This document shows positions 47,440-56,568 of a stretch of DNA of 64,000 nucleotides, piece after piece (position 1 is the first letter of the stretch; every line of letters begins with the position of its first letter). This stretch comes from an uncultured Gammaproteobacteria bacterium (GTDB taxonomy: Bacteria > Pseudomonadota > Gammaproteobacteria > Arenicellales > JAANXG01), in the NCBI GenBank assembly GCA_947258975.1, contig CAMYKK010000007.1, positions 49,992 through 113,991 of the forward strand. Direction: 5' to 3'. Both the position numbers and the translations under genes were made by a program. The notes under the pieces are model-generated. The model had not been told where the DNA came from, searched no databases, and was given only the letters and a program-made list of their open reading frames with translations.

Positions 47440-48473
47440 CACGGCAGCCTCGCAAAGACTGCGCCGCGGCAGAGCCAACCGAGCGCAGCGAGCAGCAACC
47501 CCACCCCCAGGGGAAGCGCAAAAAACTCCTGGTATTGCCGCGAGCGGTCTTCGGTAATCTGCGTGCGTTCGAGGCGGTCTATTTGTTGATAGACACTGGC
47601 CAATCCGTCGGCATCGGTGGCGCGGAAGTAGTGCCCCCCAGTTCGTTCGGCAATGTCTTTTAGCGTTGCCTCATCCACTTGAACGCGCACCGCCCGCAAC
47701 GTGGGCCGGCCGGTAAACGGGTCGCGAACCCTGACCGGAGCAAGTCCCGTGGTGCCGGCACCGATGGTGTAGACCTTGATGCCCTGGGTGCGCGCGAGTT
47801 CTGCCGCTGCCGATGGTGTCTCTACGCCCGCATTGTGCACCCCGTCGGTTAGGAGCATCGCGATTCGCGACTCCGCCGTCGACTCGCGCAAGCGTTCCAC
47901 GGCCAGGCCCAGCGCGTCGCCGATGGCGGTCCCGTCTTCCTCTTGCTGCCGCACGATCTCCAGGTTGCGGGCGATGGCCACGAGGTTCTCGTGGTCGAGG
48001 GTCAGCGGGCAGGCAGTGTCGCTGTAACCGGCGAAACTGACCAAACCGATGGCGTCGTTCGGTCGCCCCGGGAGACGGTCACCGCCGAGAACGAAGGCTT
48101 CGAACACGTCCTGCACGGCCGCGAGCCGTGTGCGCTCGCGATCGTCGGTGGACAGATCTAGGGCCTGCATGGAGCCAGAGATATCGACGACCATCATGAT
48201 CGCGATTCCTTCTTTCTCGATGCGGCTGAAGCGCTCACCGATACGGGGGCCGGCCAATGCCAACACCAGCGCGATGACCGCGAGAGAGAGCAAAGCATCC
48301 GGCAACCACGCGAAACGCGTGCGCCAGCTTTTTGCGCCCGCCGGCAGTGCCCGGAATGACGAGAAGAGCACGCGGCCGGGCGCGCGCCGCGCCAGAAAGA
48401 AAACCGGTACCGCGAGAAGCACCAGCAACAGGAGCAATGGTTCGCGAAATTCCACGAATATCAACGTACTCAT
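47439..48473 (-). CDS. VWA-domain membrane protein, BatA-like
   Basis: 344 residues. Helix FREPLLLLLVLLAVPVFFLAR, second helix ~55-75, then a VWA domain with MIDAS DISGSM, Thr in DGTAIGDALG and Asp in LLTDGVHNAG; C-terminal helix ~318-338. Same architecture as BatB and probably a duplicate. In Bacteroides fragilis the Bat operon raises oxygen tolerance; the function in gammaproteobacteria is not settled. Confidence 0.87.
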   Translation of the reverse strand: MSTLIFVEFREPLLLLLVLLAVPVFFLARRAPGRVLFSSFRALPAGAKSWRTRFAWLPDALLSLAVIALVLALAGPRIGERFSRIEKEGIAIMMVVDISGSMQALDLSTDDRERTRLAAVQDVFEAFVLGGDRLPGRPNDAIGLVSFAGYSDTACPLTLDHENLVAIARNLEIVRQQEEDGTAIGDALGLAVERLRESTAESRIAMLLTDGVHNAGVETPSAAAELARTQGIKVYTIGAGTTGLAPVRVRDPFTGRPTLRAVRVQVDEATLKDIAERTGGHYFRATDADGLASVYQQIDRLERTQITEDRSRQYQEFFALPLGVGLLLAALGWLCRGAVFARLP

Positions 48474-48480
48474 GATGACC

Positions 48481-49497
48481 TCAGACCGCGGGCTCGAGCT
48501 CAGGTTGCGTCACGATTGGCCGTTCGCCAAGGAAGCGACGGGCGAGAGACAGCGACTCACTCGACTCGCTCTGGTCCGGGTTATAGGCCGCGAACTTTAC
48601 CCGGTCGCATCGCTCGAGAAAGGCCGACAGCAATGTCCTGTGAACACCGGAAAGATCCGCCGATCTCCGGGCCTCCCGGAGGAATTCCTCGGTGGTGAGT
48701 TCCGGTGCGCGCACCCCGTATTGGTCCTCTATGTAGCGTCGCACGATGTCCGAGAGTTCCACGTACCACGCATCGGCGGCTTCGGCGGACGGCAGCCCCT
48801 GCCGCTCCAGTTTCTCGAGCCGGCGCATGGCGCGATCGTATGCCGTGAGACGGATACGCGCCGCCGAGCGCCGCCGCCAGGCCGCTAGTGCCCAACCCAA
48901 ACCGGCGGTTGCCGCGGCGCCCACAAAGAGCCAGGGCCAAAAGCGCGCGAGCCCGGTTTTGACGTTAGAAAGTGGAGGCCGCGCGGGTCTCAAATCTCCC
49001 GCGATCGCACCTGCAGGCAGCACGGAAGCGATTTCCACGGTGAGTTCCTCGCTGAGCAGCTCGCGGTAGGGATCATCCTGGTCCGCTTGTCCTGGCCGTG
49101 CGTCAAGATACTCGATGCGCAACGGTGGAATACGCTGTTTCCCGCTCATGGGTGCCTGGAGGGTGTAGCGATGGGAGGCGAGGGTGCCGCCGTCCGCTCG
49201 GGTTTGCCGGCGAGGGGTAAAATCCAGGATGGAGAACCGTCCAAGGGCCTCGCCAAAAGCGGGCATCTCCACCGTCACATCGGGCCGTGTTTCGACGGTG
49301 AGCGTCAGCGACAACGGGTCGCCGAGCCGTGGCTCGGCCGGTGTCAGGGCAACGGTTAACTTGATGGGGCCCTCTTCCGTCACGCGGGAGATAATCCGGT
49401 CATCGCCCCTATTTTTTGGAAGCTCTTCGCTTAGCCGTTCCGCTGGCTCACAGGCGGCGAGCATCAATACCGAGGCGAGTATCAACCAACGCTTCAC
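48481..49497 (-). CDS. lipoprotein with BatD/DUF4381-like architecture
   Basis: 338 residues. Signal MKRWLILASVLMLAAC with lipobox LAAC. A beta-sandwich (~45-160; IKLTVALTPAEPRLGDPLSLTLTVETRPDV), a membrane helix (PWLFVGAAATAGLGWALAAW, ~186-206), then a helical cytoplasmic part (~210-330) with YVELSDIVRRYIEDQYGVRAP as in DUF4381 proteins of these operons. Role is probably a scaffold. The stop is 7 bases before batA, and the start overlaps the DUF58 stop. Confidence 0.7.
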   Translation of the reverse strand: MKRWLILASVLMLAACEPAERLSEELPKNRGDDRIISRVTEEGPIKLTVALTPAEPRLGDPLSLTLTVETRPDVTVEMPAFGEALGRFSILDFTPRRQTRADGGTLASHRYTLQAPMSGKQRIPPLRIEYLDARPGQADQDDPYRELLSEELTVEIASVLPAGAIAGDLRPARPPLSNVKTGLARFWPWLFVGAAATAGLGWALAAWRRRSAARIRLTAYDRAMRRLEKLERQGLPSAEAADAWYVELSDIVRRYIEDQYGVRAPELTTEEFLREARRSADLSGVHRTLLSAFLERCDRVKFAAYNPDQSESSESLSLARRFLGERPIVTQPELEPAV

Positions 49498-50483
49498 CGC
49501 CTGATCCTCTTTTCGCGCATGCGAAAAAACGCCAGCAAAGGATCGACAACCGAGCGCGTTGCATCGATGGTGACTACATCGATGCCCGAGGAGCGCAGGT
49601 CTCGATTGAGTGCATCGGTGCGTGCCGTGGCGTGCGCCTCGAGGGCTGCACGGAACTCTTCCGACTGGGTATCCACGAGGCGCCGTTCGCCGGTTTCCGC
49701 GTCTTCCAGCGTGAGCAGGCCGGTGTTCTCGATTGCTGTCTCCCGCTGGTCCGTTATACGCACCGCCACTACATCGTGCTTGCGGTTGGCGCTGCGAAGC
49801 ACATCGAGATAGCCTTCGTCCAGAAAGTCCGAGATCAGGAACAATACCGCCCTGCGTGGTAGTACCCGGCGGCAGAATTCAAGGGCATGAGCGATATCGG
49901 TGGATCTGCGATGACACCCCTGCGTGCGGTCGATGAGCCTGCGTAATTGATCGGCGACGGCGCGGGGCAACGATGCCAGCGTCCGTTGCCGCTGTTGACC
50001 GAGTATCACCGCCTGATCTTCACGCCCGCGGGCGAGCACTTCGCGCACGACGCGCAGCGCGTGCTTCTGACCTTTGCGCGGCGGAATATACTCGTCGACC
50101 TCGCTGTGGAAGAGCAGCAGTCCGATCTTGTCGTCGTTATAGATGGCCGAAAACGCGAGCAGCGCGGACAATTCCGCCGCCGCTTCGCGTTTTGAGCGCG
50201 CCGCCGAGCCGAAGTCCTGAGACGCGCTCATGTCCACCACCAGCAGCACCGTGAGCTGGCGCTCTTCTATGTAGCGCTTCACATAGGGTGTGCCCACCCT
50301 GGCTGTAACGTTCCAGTCGATGGTACGCACATCGTCGCCCGGCACGTAAGGACGCACCTCGTCGAACTCGACGCCGCGGCCCTTGAAGACCGAGACATAA
50401 GCACCCGCAAGCACGTCGGCTACCTGGCGGCCGGTGTGTAGTTGGATGCGTCGGACCTGCTTGACGATCTCCGAGGGAAGCAT
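49494..50483 (-). CDS. DUF58 domain protein
   Basis: 329 residues from ATG 50483; the ORF is open to 50714 but that part is antisense to the moxR end. DUF58 signature at ~30-70: GAYVSVFKGRGVEFDEVRPYVPGDD, RTIDWNVTARVGTPYVKRY. Residues ~85-290 form a VWA-like domain (LLVVDMSASQDF). Usual second gene of MoxR operons, 14 bases after moxR. Confidence 0.88.
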   Translation of the reverse strand: MLPSEIVKQVRRIQLHTGRQVADVLAGAYVSVFKGRGVEFDEVRPYVPGDDVRTIDWNVTARVGTPYVKRYIEERQLTVLLVVDMSASQDFGSAARSKREAAAELSALLAFSAIYNDDKIGLLLFHSEVDEYIPPRKGQKHALRVVREVLARGREDQAVILGQQRQRTLASLPRAVADQLRRLIDRTQGCHRRSTDIAHALEFCRRVLPRRAVLFLISDFLDEGYLDVLRSANRKHDVVAVRITDQRETAIENTGLLTLEDAETGERRLVDTQSEEFRAALEAHATARTDALNRDLRSSGIDVVTIDATRSVVDPLLAFFRMREKRIRR

Positions 50484-50497
50484 GCTACCTGGCCGCC

Positions 50498-51484
50498 TTA
50501 AGGGACTTCGACGTTCGCGAGGATTGAATCGATGACGTCGTCGGCGTCCTTGCCCTCGGCTTCCGCCTCGTAGGTCACGATGATGCGGTGTCGCAGCACG
50601 TCGTGCCCGATGCTCTTTACATCGTGTGGGCTCACGTAGCTGCGCCCGCCCATCAGCGCATGCGCCTTCGCCAATTTGATCAGATTCAAAGAGGCGCGCA
50701 CGGATGCACCCCATTCGATCAGATTGACGAGGTCCGGCAACCCGGCGCCGGCAGGATCGCGGGTTGCGGTGACGAGCTCTACGGCATAGCGCTTCACCTT
50801 CTCGTCCACGAACACTTGCCGTACCACCTCGCGCGCTTCGAGAATTTCACGCGCTTCCATGACCCGGGATGCACTGGGCTCGCGTCCTGGTCCGGCCATC
50901 CTGTCGATGATGCGCACCTCGTCGTCTTTGCTGGGATACCCCACCCTGAGTTTCATCATGAAGCGGTCGAGTTGTGCCTCGGGCAGAGGGTAGGTGCCCT
51001 CCTGCTCAATTGGGTTCTGGGTGGCCATGACCAGGAAAGGCGCCTCGAGCTGGAACGTGTGTTCGCCCAGTGTCACCTGCCGTTCCTGCATGGCCTCCAG
51101 CAAAGCCGCCTGTACTTTGGCGGGTGCCCGGTTGATCTCATCCGCCAGCAAAATATTGCCGAACACGGGCCCTTTTTTGACGGAATAAGTGCCGTCCTTG
51201 GGGTTGAAGATCTGCGTCCCGGTCACGTCGCCGGGGAGCATGTCGGGGGTGAATTGGATACGGGAAAAGCTGCACTCGATACAGTCGGCCAGCGTGCTGA
51301 CGGCCAGCGTCTTGGCAAGACCCGGGACGCCTTCCAGCAGGATGTGGCCGTCGGCCAGCATCGCGAGCAGCAACCTCTGCAGGAGTTCATCCTGCCCCAC
51401 GAGGACCTTGCCCACTTCGGCGCGGGTGGCATCGAACCGTTCTTGAATCCGCTCTATGTCATCGGTGATTTGTACTGTGGCCAT
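50498..51484 (-). CDS. MoxR-family AAA+ ATPase
   Basis: 328 residues from ATG 51484, behind a good AAAGGAG. Walker A GVPGLAKTLAV at ~50, Walker B LLADEINRAPAKVQAALLEAM, Sensor 1 VMATQNPIEQEGTYPLPEAQLDRF. Likely chaperone for metal-cofactor insertion or VWA assembly. First of the seven-gene operon running to 41481 (moxR, DUF58, lipoprotein, batA, batB, coiled-coil, batD/E), all tightly packed. Confidence 0.93.
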   Translation of the reverse strand: MATVQITDDIERIQERFDATRAEVGKVLVGQDELLQRLLLAMLADGHILLEGVPGLAKTLAVSTLADCIECSFSRIQFTPDMLPGDVTGTQIFNPKDGTYSVKKGPVFGNILLADEINRAPAKVQAALLEAMQERQVTLGEHTFQLEAPFLVMATQNPIEQEGTYPLPEAQLDRFMMKLRVGYPSKDDEVRIIDRMAGPGREPSASRVMEAREILEAREVVRQVFVDEKVKRYAVELVTATRDPAGAGLPDLVNLIEWGASVRASLNLIKLAKAHALMGGRSYVSPHDVKSIGHDVLRHRIIVTYEAEAEGKDADDVIDSILANVEVP

Positions 51485-51724
51485 CGTGTCTCCTTTAACT
51501 CGAATGCACCGGATGACGATCACTAGCGAGGATCATCGGCACACCACTTAAGGGCCTTGGGTAGAAGTCATGCACCGGTTGCGGCGCGACGGGAGATTCT
51601 AGCGAAAAAGACCCGAAAATCAATCGGACGCGCCGTCCTCGAAGAGGAAATTTTCGGTCGGTTGGTTGGCTCGAGTTCGAAACGCGATCTATCCATGGAC
51701 CTGCGCTTGGCCTCCACGCGAGCG

Positions 51725-51765
51725 AAAAAACGAGGTCGGAGTCACAGACTCCGACCCCGTTTTTT
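51725..51765. repeat. 41-bp palindromic element (REP-like)
   Basis: GGTCGGAGTC (51734-51743), ACA loop, GACTCCGACC (51747-51756), flanked by A6CG and CGT6 arms with one mismatch between. The T-run on either strand also makes it a possible bidirectional terminator, but no gene ends near enough to need one. Confidence 0.6.
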
Positions 51766-52462
51766 CACAGCAGGGGGCTTGTCCCCGCACAGTAGAGGGC
51801 TCAGTTGTGCGAGTCCCTTGTGCTGCGCGTAAGTCGCAGTGTGCGCCAGCATCCGGGATCCTGGTGAGATATGCGGGCTATAAATGCCACAAATCGGTGC
51901 TCGGATAGCTGTACATTACACTTTCGTCACACTCCCTCCTTGAACGGTTAGATTTACTTCAGTTCCGCGGACAGTCACCCGATTCATGTGGTCTTGCTTG
52001 CATCTCTCCAAATACTGCGAATCAAACCGATCCTGCAGAGAGGTCATCACCACCTCCGAGGATCATCTCGGCTCTTTCACGTCCGAATTCGATCAATTCG
52101 GATGCTCGATAGAATTCGAAAAAGCGGCATGCGTTGCGAGGTAATGAAAAATGTATCGCCAAATCCTTGATGACGTCGCTTCAATCGCTTGGCATATTTG
52201 GGTGCGAACTTTTTACACTGCCAGCGAATAGATTCATAAACTTACGAAAATACCTCGTTCAGCCGACAAATCCTCTATATCTCGATGACGCAGACAGAAT
52301 CAATAATAGAGCCATACGGCGAATTGGACGCTATCGGCCGGGAATCGACAGCGTTTGTACAGATTAATTGGCGTGCTCAATCCATGATTGTCGCTTGGCA
52401 ACAGTAACTTGTTGGTCTGGAAAACAAATACCCGCTCGCGCAAACCCCTTCGTCAGTACTAG

Positions 52463-52477
52463 AATACAAGTTGTATT
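52463..52477. promoter_or_regulatory. 15-bp inverted repeat upstream of tctC
   Basis: AATACAA, G, TTGTATT: perfect arms, in the style of GntR-family operators. It lies 140 bases before the tctC ATG. Function inferred only. Confidence 0.3.
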
Positions 52478-52617
52478 GGACCATCGAAATCAGTAGCGGC
52501 CATAATGAACTTGGCTGATAAGCCGAAAATATACCGCACTGCAACACACTGACGGTTCTTTGCTGAATAATTTATCACTTTTCGTTAACGTGCCCTAGTC
52601 AAGGGAGGAATCCATAG

Positions 52618-53610
52618 ATGAGCTCTGACACAATTTCCCGATCAACTTCCCGCCGCGCGCTGGGATATGCCGTGTGCGCGGCGTTGTTTTTCGTTGTAAC
52701 TGCGCTTCCTGCGTATGCTCAAGACAAGTTTCCCAGCGAAACGATCGAAGTCGTCACCCATGCAGGGGCGGGCGGCGGAACCGACATTACTACGCGCATG
52801 ATGCTGCTGCGTGCCCGCCGCGAACTTAAAGCCGATATGGTGGTGGTCAGCAAGAAGGGCGGTGGCGGGGCAAACGCCATGAATTACATCAATTCTCGCC
52901 CCCGTGACGGATACACCATTATGACTATTACCCCCACCCATTTGTTGACCATCGCGCGCGGGAAATCGCCGTTGAAGTTGGAGGACCTAGTCGGCATCGC
53001 ACGCGCCACCGATGATCCGCAACTCCTGATGGTGAAGGGCGATAGCCCGATGAAGTCCATTCAGGACCTGATCAAAGAAGCTAAAACGCGCTCACTTAGA
53101 TTCGGCGGCACCCAGGTCGGCGCCATCGATCAAATTACTTCCTTTACGTTCGCCAAGCGGGCGGGCATTAAGAACCCCAACTATATTCCCTATAAGGGTG
53201 GCGGTGACATTGTTACCAACCTGATCGGTGGTGACATCGAAGTCGGTGTGCTCAATCTGTCCGAAGCCGAGTCGCAGATCGACGCGGGTGAAATCCGGCC
53301 TCTGGTGGTTCTCGCTAAGAAGCGCATGGCGCCGCTCCCCAATGTGCCCACGTCCGTTGAACTCGGAATCAATGCTGTTTTTTCCACGGTTCGCGGCTTT
53401 GTGACGCTGAAAGGCGTTCCCGAAGACCGTCTGAAAGTTTTGGAAAAGGGAGTGCTAAATTCGATGAACCACAAGGTCTACCAGAGTTATCTCAAAACCG
53501 CGGGGCTAACGCCGGAGAGCATCGTAAACAGCAAAGAATGGAACGAACAGATCCAAGTGCTCTATAAAGATGGGGTGGAGGCGCTTACTGATCTCGGTAT
53601 GCTGAAGTAA
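52618..53610 (+). CDS. tctC: tripartite tricarboxylate transporter substrate-binding protein (TctC family)
   Basis: 330 residues. Signal peptide up to ALPAYAQDKFPS (~residue 35). Periplasmic binding fold: IEVVTHAGAGGGTDITTRMM, VSKKGGGGANAMNYINSRPRDGYTIM, YKGGGDIVTNLIGGDIEVG, then the C-terminal lobe. Binds a carboxylic acid for the TctAB permease; the exact substrate is not readable. First of tctC-tctB-tctA; good GGGAGGAA site. Confidence 0.93.
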   Translation: MSSDTISRSTSRRALGYAVCAALFFVVTALPAYAQDKFPSETIEVVTHAGAGGGTDITTRMMLLRARRELKADMVVVSKKGGGGANAMNYINSRPRDGYTIMTITPTHLLTIARGKSPLKLEDLVGIARATDDPQLLMVKGDSPMKSIQDLIKEAKTRSLRFGGTQVGAIDQITSFTFAKRAGIKNPNYIPYKGGGDIVTNLIGGDIEVGVLNLSEAESQIDAGEIRPLVVLAKKRMAPLPNVPTSVELGINAVFSTVRGFVTLKGVPEDRLKVLEKGVLNSMNHKVYQSYLKTAGLTPESIVNSKEWNEQIQVLYKDGVEALTDLGMLK

Positions 53611-53645
53611 CGGGAACAGTCAGTTTCGGCTTGCGGTCTGCCGCC

Positions 53646-54173
53646 ATGAGCGATCGATCACCCGCGGATGGAACGAAGGAAAAAGGAACAACGCCGCCCA
53701 AGGCGGCTCGTTCCTTCCGGCTGCGCGCCGACGAAGCCATCGGAGCGGTAATTCTTGTGTTTGTCGCGGTGATTATTGCCATCACTACGGCCTTCGACGA
53801 TGTACCGACCGCGCTTTCCCAGGGCATACCGCCAGAGCAGTTCCCGAGATTAATCTCTGTGATCATCGCCTGTCTGGCCGTGATCCTTATTATTCAGGCG
53901 CGCGTACGGGAAGAAAAAGCGCGCAAACGAGTGCCGCTCGTGACGCTCTTAACAACGGCGCTGCTGGTCATTTATGTCGTCCTCTTGGATTGGCTCGGAA
54001 CGCTCGCGGCGATGATTTTATTTTGTTTTGCGTTACCCATTTTGTGGGGTGAGCGGCGATACGTCTGGACCGCCGTGTACGCGATTTTGTTTCCGCTTGG
54101 CGTATACCTTTTGTTTTCAGGTGTACTGGAGGTGCGTTTCCCTAAAGGCGTCCTGCCCGCCCTGTTTGGTTGA
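53646..54173 (+). CDS. tctB: tripartite tricarboxylate transporter small membrane subunit (TctB)
   Basis: 175 residues from ATG 53646. Four predicted membrane helices: AIGAVILVFVAVIIAITTAF, FPRLISVIIACLAVILIIQA, TLLTTALLVIYVVLLDWLG with the next segment, and the C-terminal ILFPLGVYLLFSGVL. N-terminal ~30 residues are charged and cytoplasmic. tctA follows after 9 bases. Confidence 0.88.
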   Translation: MSDRSPADGTKEKGTTPPKAARSFRLRADEAIGAVILVFVAVIIAITTAFDDVPTALSQGIPPEQFPRLISVIIACLAVILIIQARVREEKARKRVPLVTLLTTALLVIYVVLLDWLGTLAAMILFCFALPILWGERRYVWTAVYAILFPLGVYLLFSGVLEVRFPKGVLPALFG

Positions 54174-54182
54174 GACGAGTCG

Positions 54183-55691
54183 ATGGAAGGATTTCTGAGC
54201 GGATTGTCGATGATTTTAGATCCGTACATGATCCTGGTGATCATAATCGGTACGGTCGGCGGCGTACTGGTCGGTATTCTCCCCGGCTTGAGTTCGACCA
54301 TGGCGACCGCGCTATTACTACCGTTCACCGTGACTATGGAACCGGCGGCTGCGATTTCTCTGTTGGCGGCGCTGTATTGTGCCGGAACCTACGGCGGATC
54401 GATCACCGCAATTCTCATCAATGCACCGGGTGCACCGCCTGCGGCGGCTACCGCATTGGATGGTTACCCGATGGCGTTGCGCGGCGAAGCTGGCCGCGCG
54501 CTTGGCATCGCCACCATCAGCAGCTGCATCGGCGGAATCTTCAGTGTATTGGTGCTGATGGTAGCGGCGCCATTGCTGGCCCGAGTCGCTTACAAGTTCG
54601 GCGCGCCCGAATATTTCGCGCTGGCGGTATTCGGTTTGTCGATGTTAGCGTCGATCAGCGGTCAGTCGTCGGTCAAGAATCTCATCGGTGGGGCGTTCGG
54701 CGTCCTGATCTCTACCGTGGGCGTGGATTTCACGACCAGTGTCGAGCGGTTCACGTTCGGCTTGCCGGAGTTGACCGATGGCATCCATTTCATCCCGGTG
54801 ATGATTGGTTTGTTCGGCGGTGCTGAGTTGCTGACCCAATCGGCGACACTGGATCTTATCTATAAACGTGTTGCCGCTGTGGCTGTCCGGCTTCCCAGCC
54901 GTGAGGATTTCCGTAAAGTGCGGGGCGTAATCGCGCGCTCGTGTGGGATCGGGACGTTTATCGGCATCCTCCCGGCGGAGGGTGGAACCGTAGCCGCCAT
55001 GATTGCCTACAACGAAGCGAAGCGCTGGTCACGAGAGAAAGACCAGTTCGGCAAAGGCGCCATTGAGGGGATCGCCGGACCCGAGGCTGCAAACAACGCC
55101 GCCACCGGCGGGGCAATGGTACCGACGCTAGCGCTGGGAATCCCCGGGAGTGCAACAACAGCGGTAATTTTGGGTGCGCTTATGGTGCATGGGTTGCGTC
55201 CAGGACCACATCTGTTCGCAGAGCAGCCGCACATGCTGTACGCGATCTTTATCGCAATGTTGGTGGCCAATGTGCTGTTCATGGGTTTGGGATTGGTGGG
55301 CGCCAAGGTATTCGCACGCGTGACGCTGATCCCGCGAACGTTTCTGTGGCCGTCGGTGTTCGTCCTTGCCGTGGTTGGATCCTACGCCTTGTCGCAGAGT
55401 CTGCTCGATGTATGGATCATGCTCATTTTCGGCATTCTCGGCTTCGTGCTTCGCCGCTATGATTTTTCTCCGGCGCCGATCATCATGGGACTGATATTGG
55501 GGGAATTGGTGGAAAATACACTCAAACAATCATTGTTGATCTTCGAACATAACTGGTTATTGTTTTTCGAGCGACCAATCGTCATCGTATTTTTCGTGCT
55601 AACGGTGTTGGGGCTGTTTGGGGCAACGGTGGGGCGCGCGGTTTTCGCGTGCCTTCGACGAAACACCATGCCCGGATCCTTCGAGAAATGA
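54183..55691 (+). CDS. tctA: tripartite tricarboxylate transporter large permease subunit (TctA)
   Basis: 502 residues, about a dozen membrane helices. Family motifs GILPGLSSTMATALLLPFT and YGGSITAILINAPGAPPAAATALDGYP near the N-terminus, repeated in inverted form at GTFIGILPAEGGTVAAMIAY and LALGIPGSATTAVILGALMVHGL. Full length. Last of the transporter operon; convergent with the enoyl-CoA hydratase gene. Confidence 0.94.
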   Translation: MEGFLSGLSMILDPYMILVIIIGTVGGVLVGILPGLSSTMATALLLPFTVTMEPAAAISLLAALYCAGTYGGSITAILINAPGAPPAAATALDGYPMALRGEAGRALGIATISSCIGGIFSVLVLMVAAPLLARVAYKFGAPEYFALAVFGLSMLASISGQSSVKNLIGGAFGVLISTVGVDFTTSVERFTFGLPELTDGIHFIPVMIGLFGGAELLTQSATLDLIYKRVAAVAVRLPSREDFRKVRGVIARSCGIGTFIGILPAEGGTVAAMIAYNEAKRWSREKDQFGKGAIEGIAGPEAANNAATGGAMVPTLALGIPGSATTAVILGALMVHGLRPGPHLFAEQPHMLYAIFIAMLVANVLFMGLGLVGAKVFARVTLIPRTFLWPSVFVLAVVGSYALSQSLLDVWIMLIFGILGFVLRRYDFSPAPIIMGLILGELVENTLKQSLLIFEHNWLLFFERPIVIVFFVLTVLGLFGATVGRAVFACLRRNTMPGSFEK

Positions 55692-55725
55692 TGCGACGCG
55701 CTAGGTTGGGAATCGACGCTGCACC

Positions 55726-56514
55726 TCAGTGACCGGTGAATACCGGTTTGCGTTTTTCCATGAATGCCCGCCGACCTTCGATGTAGTCCTGGCTAGCGAA
55801 ACATTCATTCACCAGGTTTTCACATTTCTCCATATCCCTTTCGTTGCAGTGCTTCAACACCTCACCCACAATCTGCTTGACTGACGTCACGGTCATGGGT
55901 GCATTGGCAGCAATGGATTCGGCATAATCTTGCACGTAGTCCTGCAACTTGGATTCCGCCACTACGCGGTTGACGAGTTTCATCGACAGCGCTTCTTGAG
56001 CATTAAAATGACGGGTGGTGAACAGGATTTCCTTGGTGAAGGACGGTCCCACAATATCGGTAAGACGCTTAATGGATTCGTAGCCGTAACCCAAACCAAG
56101 GCGCGCCGCAGGAATTGCGAACCGGGAGCTTTCCGAGCAAATTCGAAGATCACAAGCGATCGCCACGGACACCCCGCCGCCTATGCAATAGCCGCGGATC
56201 ATGGCGATGGTTGGTTTAATCAAACTGTTCAGCGTGTTGTAAAACCGACCCGTGGCTGCGTTGTAATGGACCACCGCATCGGCCTTAGCGCGCTCATCCT
56301 CAAACTTTGAGACGTCGGCGCCGGAAATAAAGGCTTTGTCACCGGCGCCGGTGACGAGCACGATCCGTATATCATGGTCATCGCCGCAACGCTGCAGCAT
56401 TTCTTCGCCGGCTTCCCACATCTCCAAAGACACGGCATTGCGACGTTCAGGATTGTTGAAAGTGATGCACGCGATGGCGCCGGTCTTCTCAAACAACATC
56501 TTGTCAGCGGTCAT
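55726..56514 (-). CDS. enoyl-CoA hydratase/isomerase (crotonase) family protein
   Basis: 262 residues, crotonase fold. CoA-binding and oxyanion loop ISGADVSKF (A-D pair), the second oxyanion Gly in IRGYCIGGGVSVAIACDLRI, and AARLGLGYGYESIKRL. The usual catalytic Glu position near LGLGYGYE is not certain. Acts on an acyl-CoA, presumably made by the CoA-transferase upstream. Third of the - strand group. Confidence 0.88.
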   Translation of the reverse strand: MTADKMLFEKTGAIACITFNNPERRNAVSLEMWEAGEEMLQRCGDDHDIRIVLVTGAGDKAFISGADVSKFEDERAKADAVVHYNAATGRFYNTLNSLIKPTIAMIRGYCIGGGVSVAIACDLRICSESSRFAIPAARLGLGYGYESIKRLTDIVGPSFTKEILFTTRHFNAQEALSMKLVNRVVAESKLQDYVQDYAESIAANAPMTVTSVKQIVGEVLKHCNERDMEKCENLVNECFASQDYIEGRRAFMEKRKPVFTGH

Positions 56515-56568
56515 TCTCGGTCGAACTCCTATTAAGGTGATGGTGTGACGTAAGATTGATCTGACGAC

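Larger units (their letters stand above)
51485..52617. other. 1.1-kb region between moxR and tctC
   Basis: Divergent spacer. It holds the palindrome at 51725-51765 and a short inverted repeat at 52463-52477. GGGAGGAA precedes tctC. No coding frame here has a ribosome site or domain; AT-rich after ~51900. Confidence 0.5.

Noticed and set aside
50588..51526. 312-codon plus-strand frame
   Set aside because: Antisense to moxR, His/Gln-rich, no domain.
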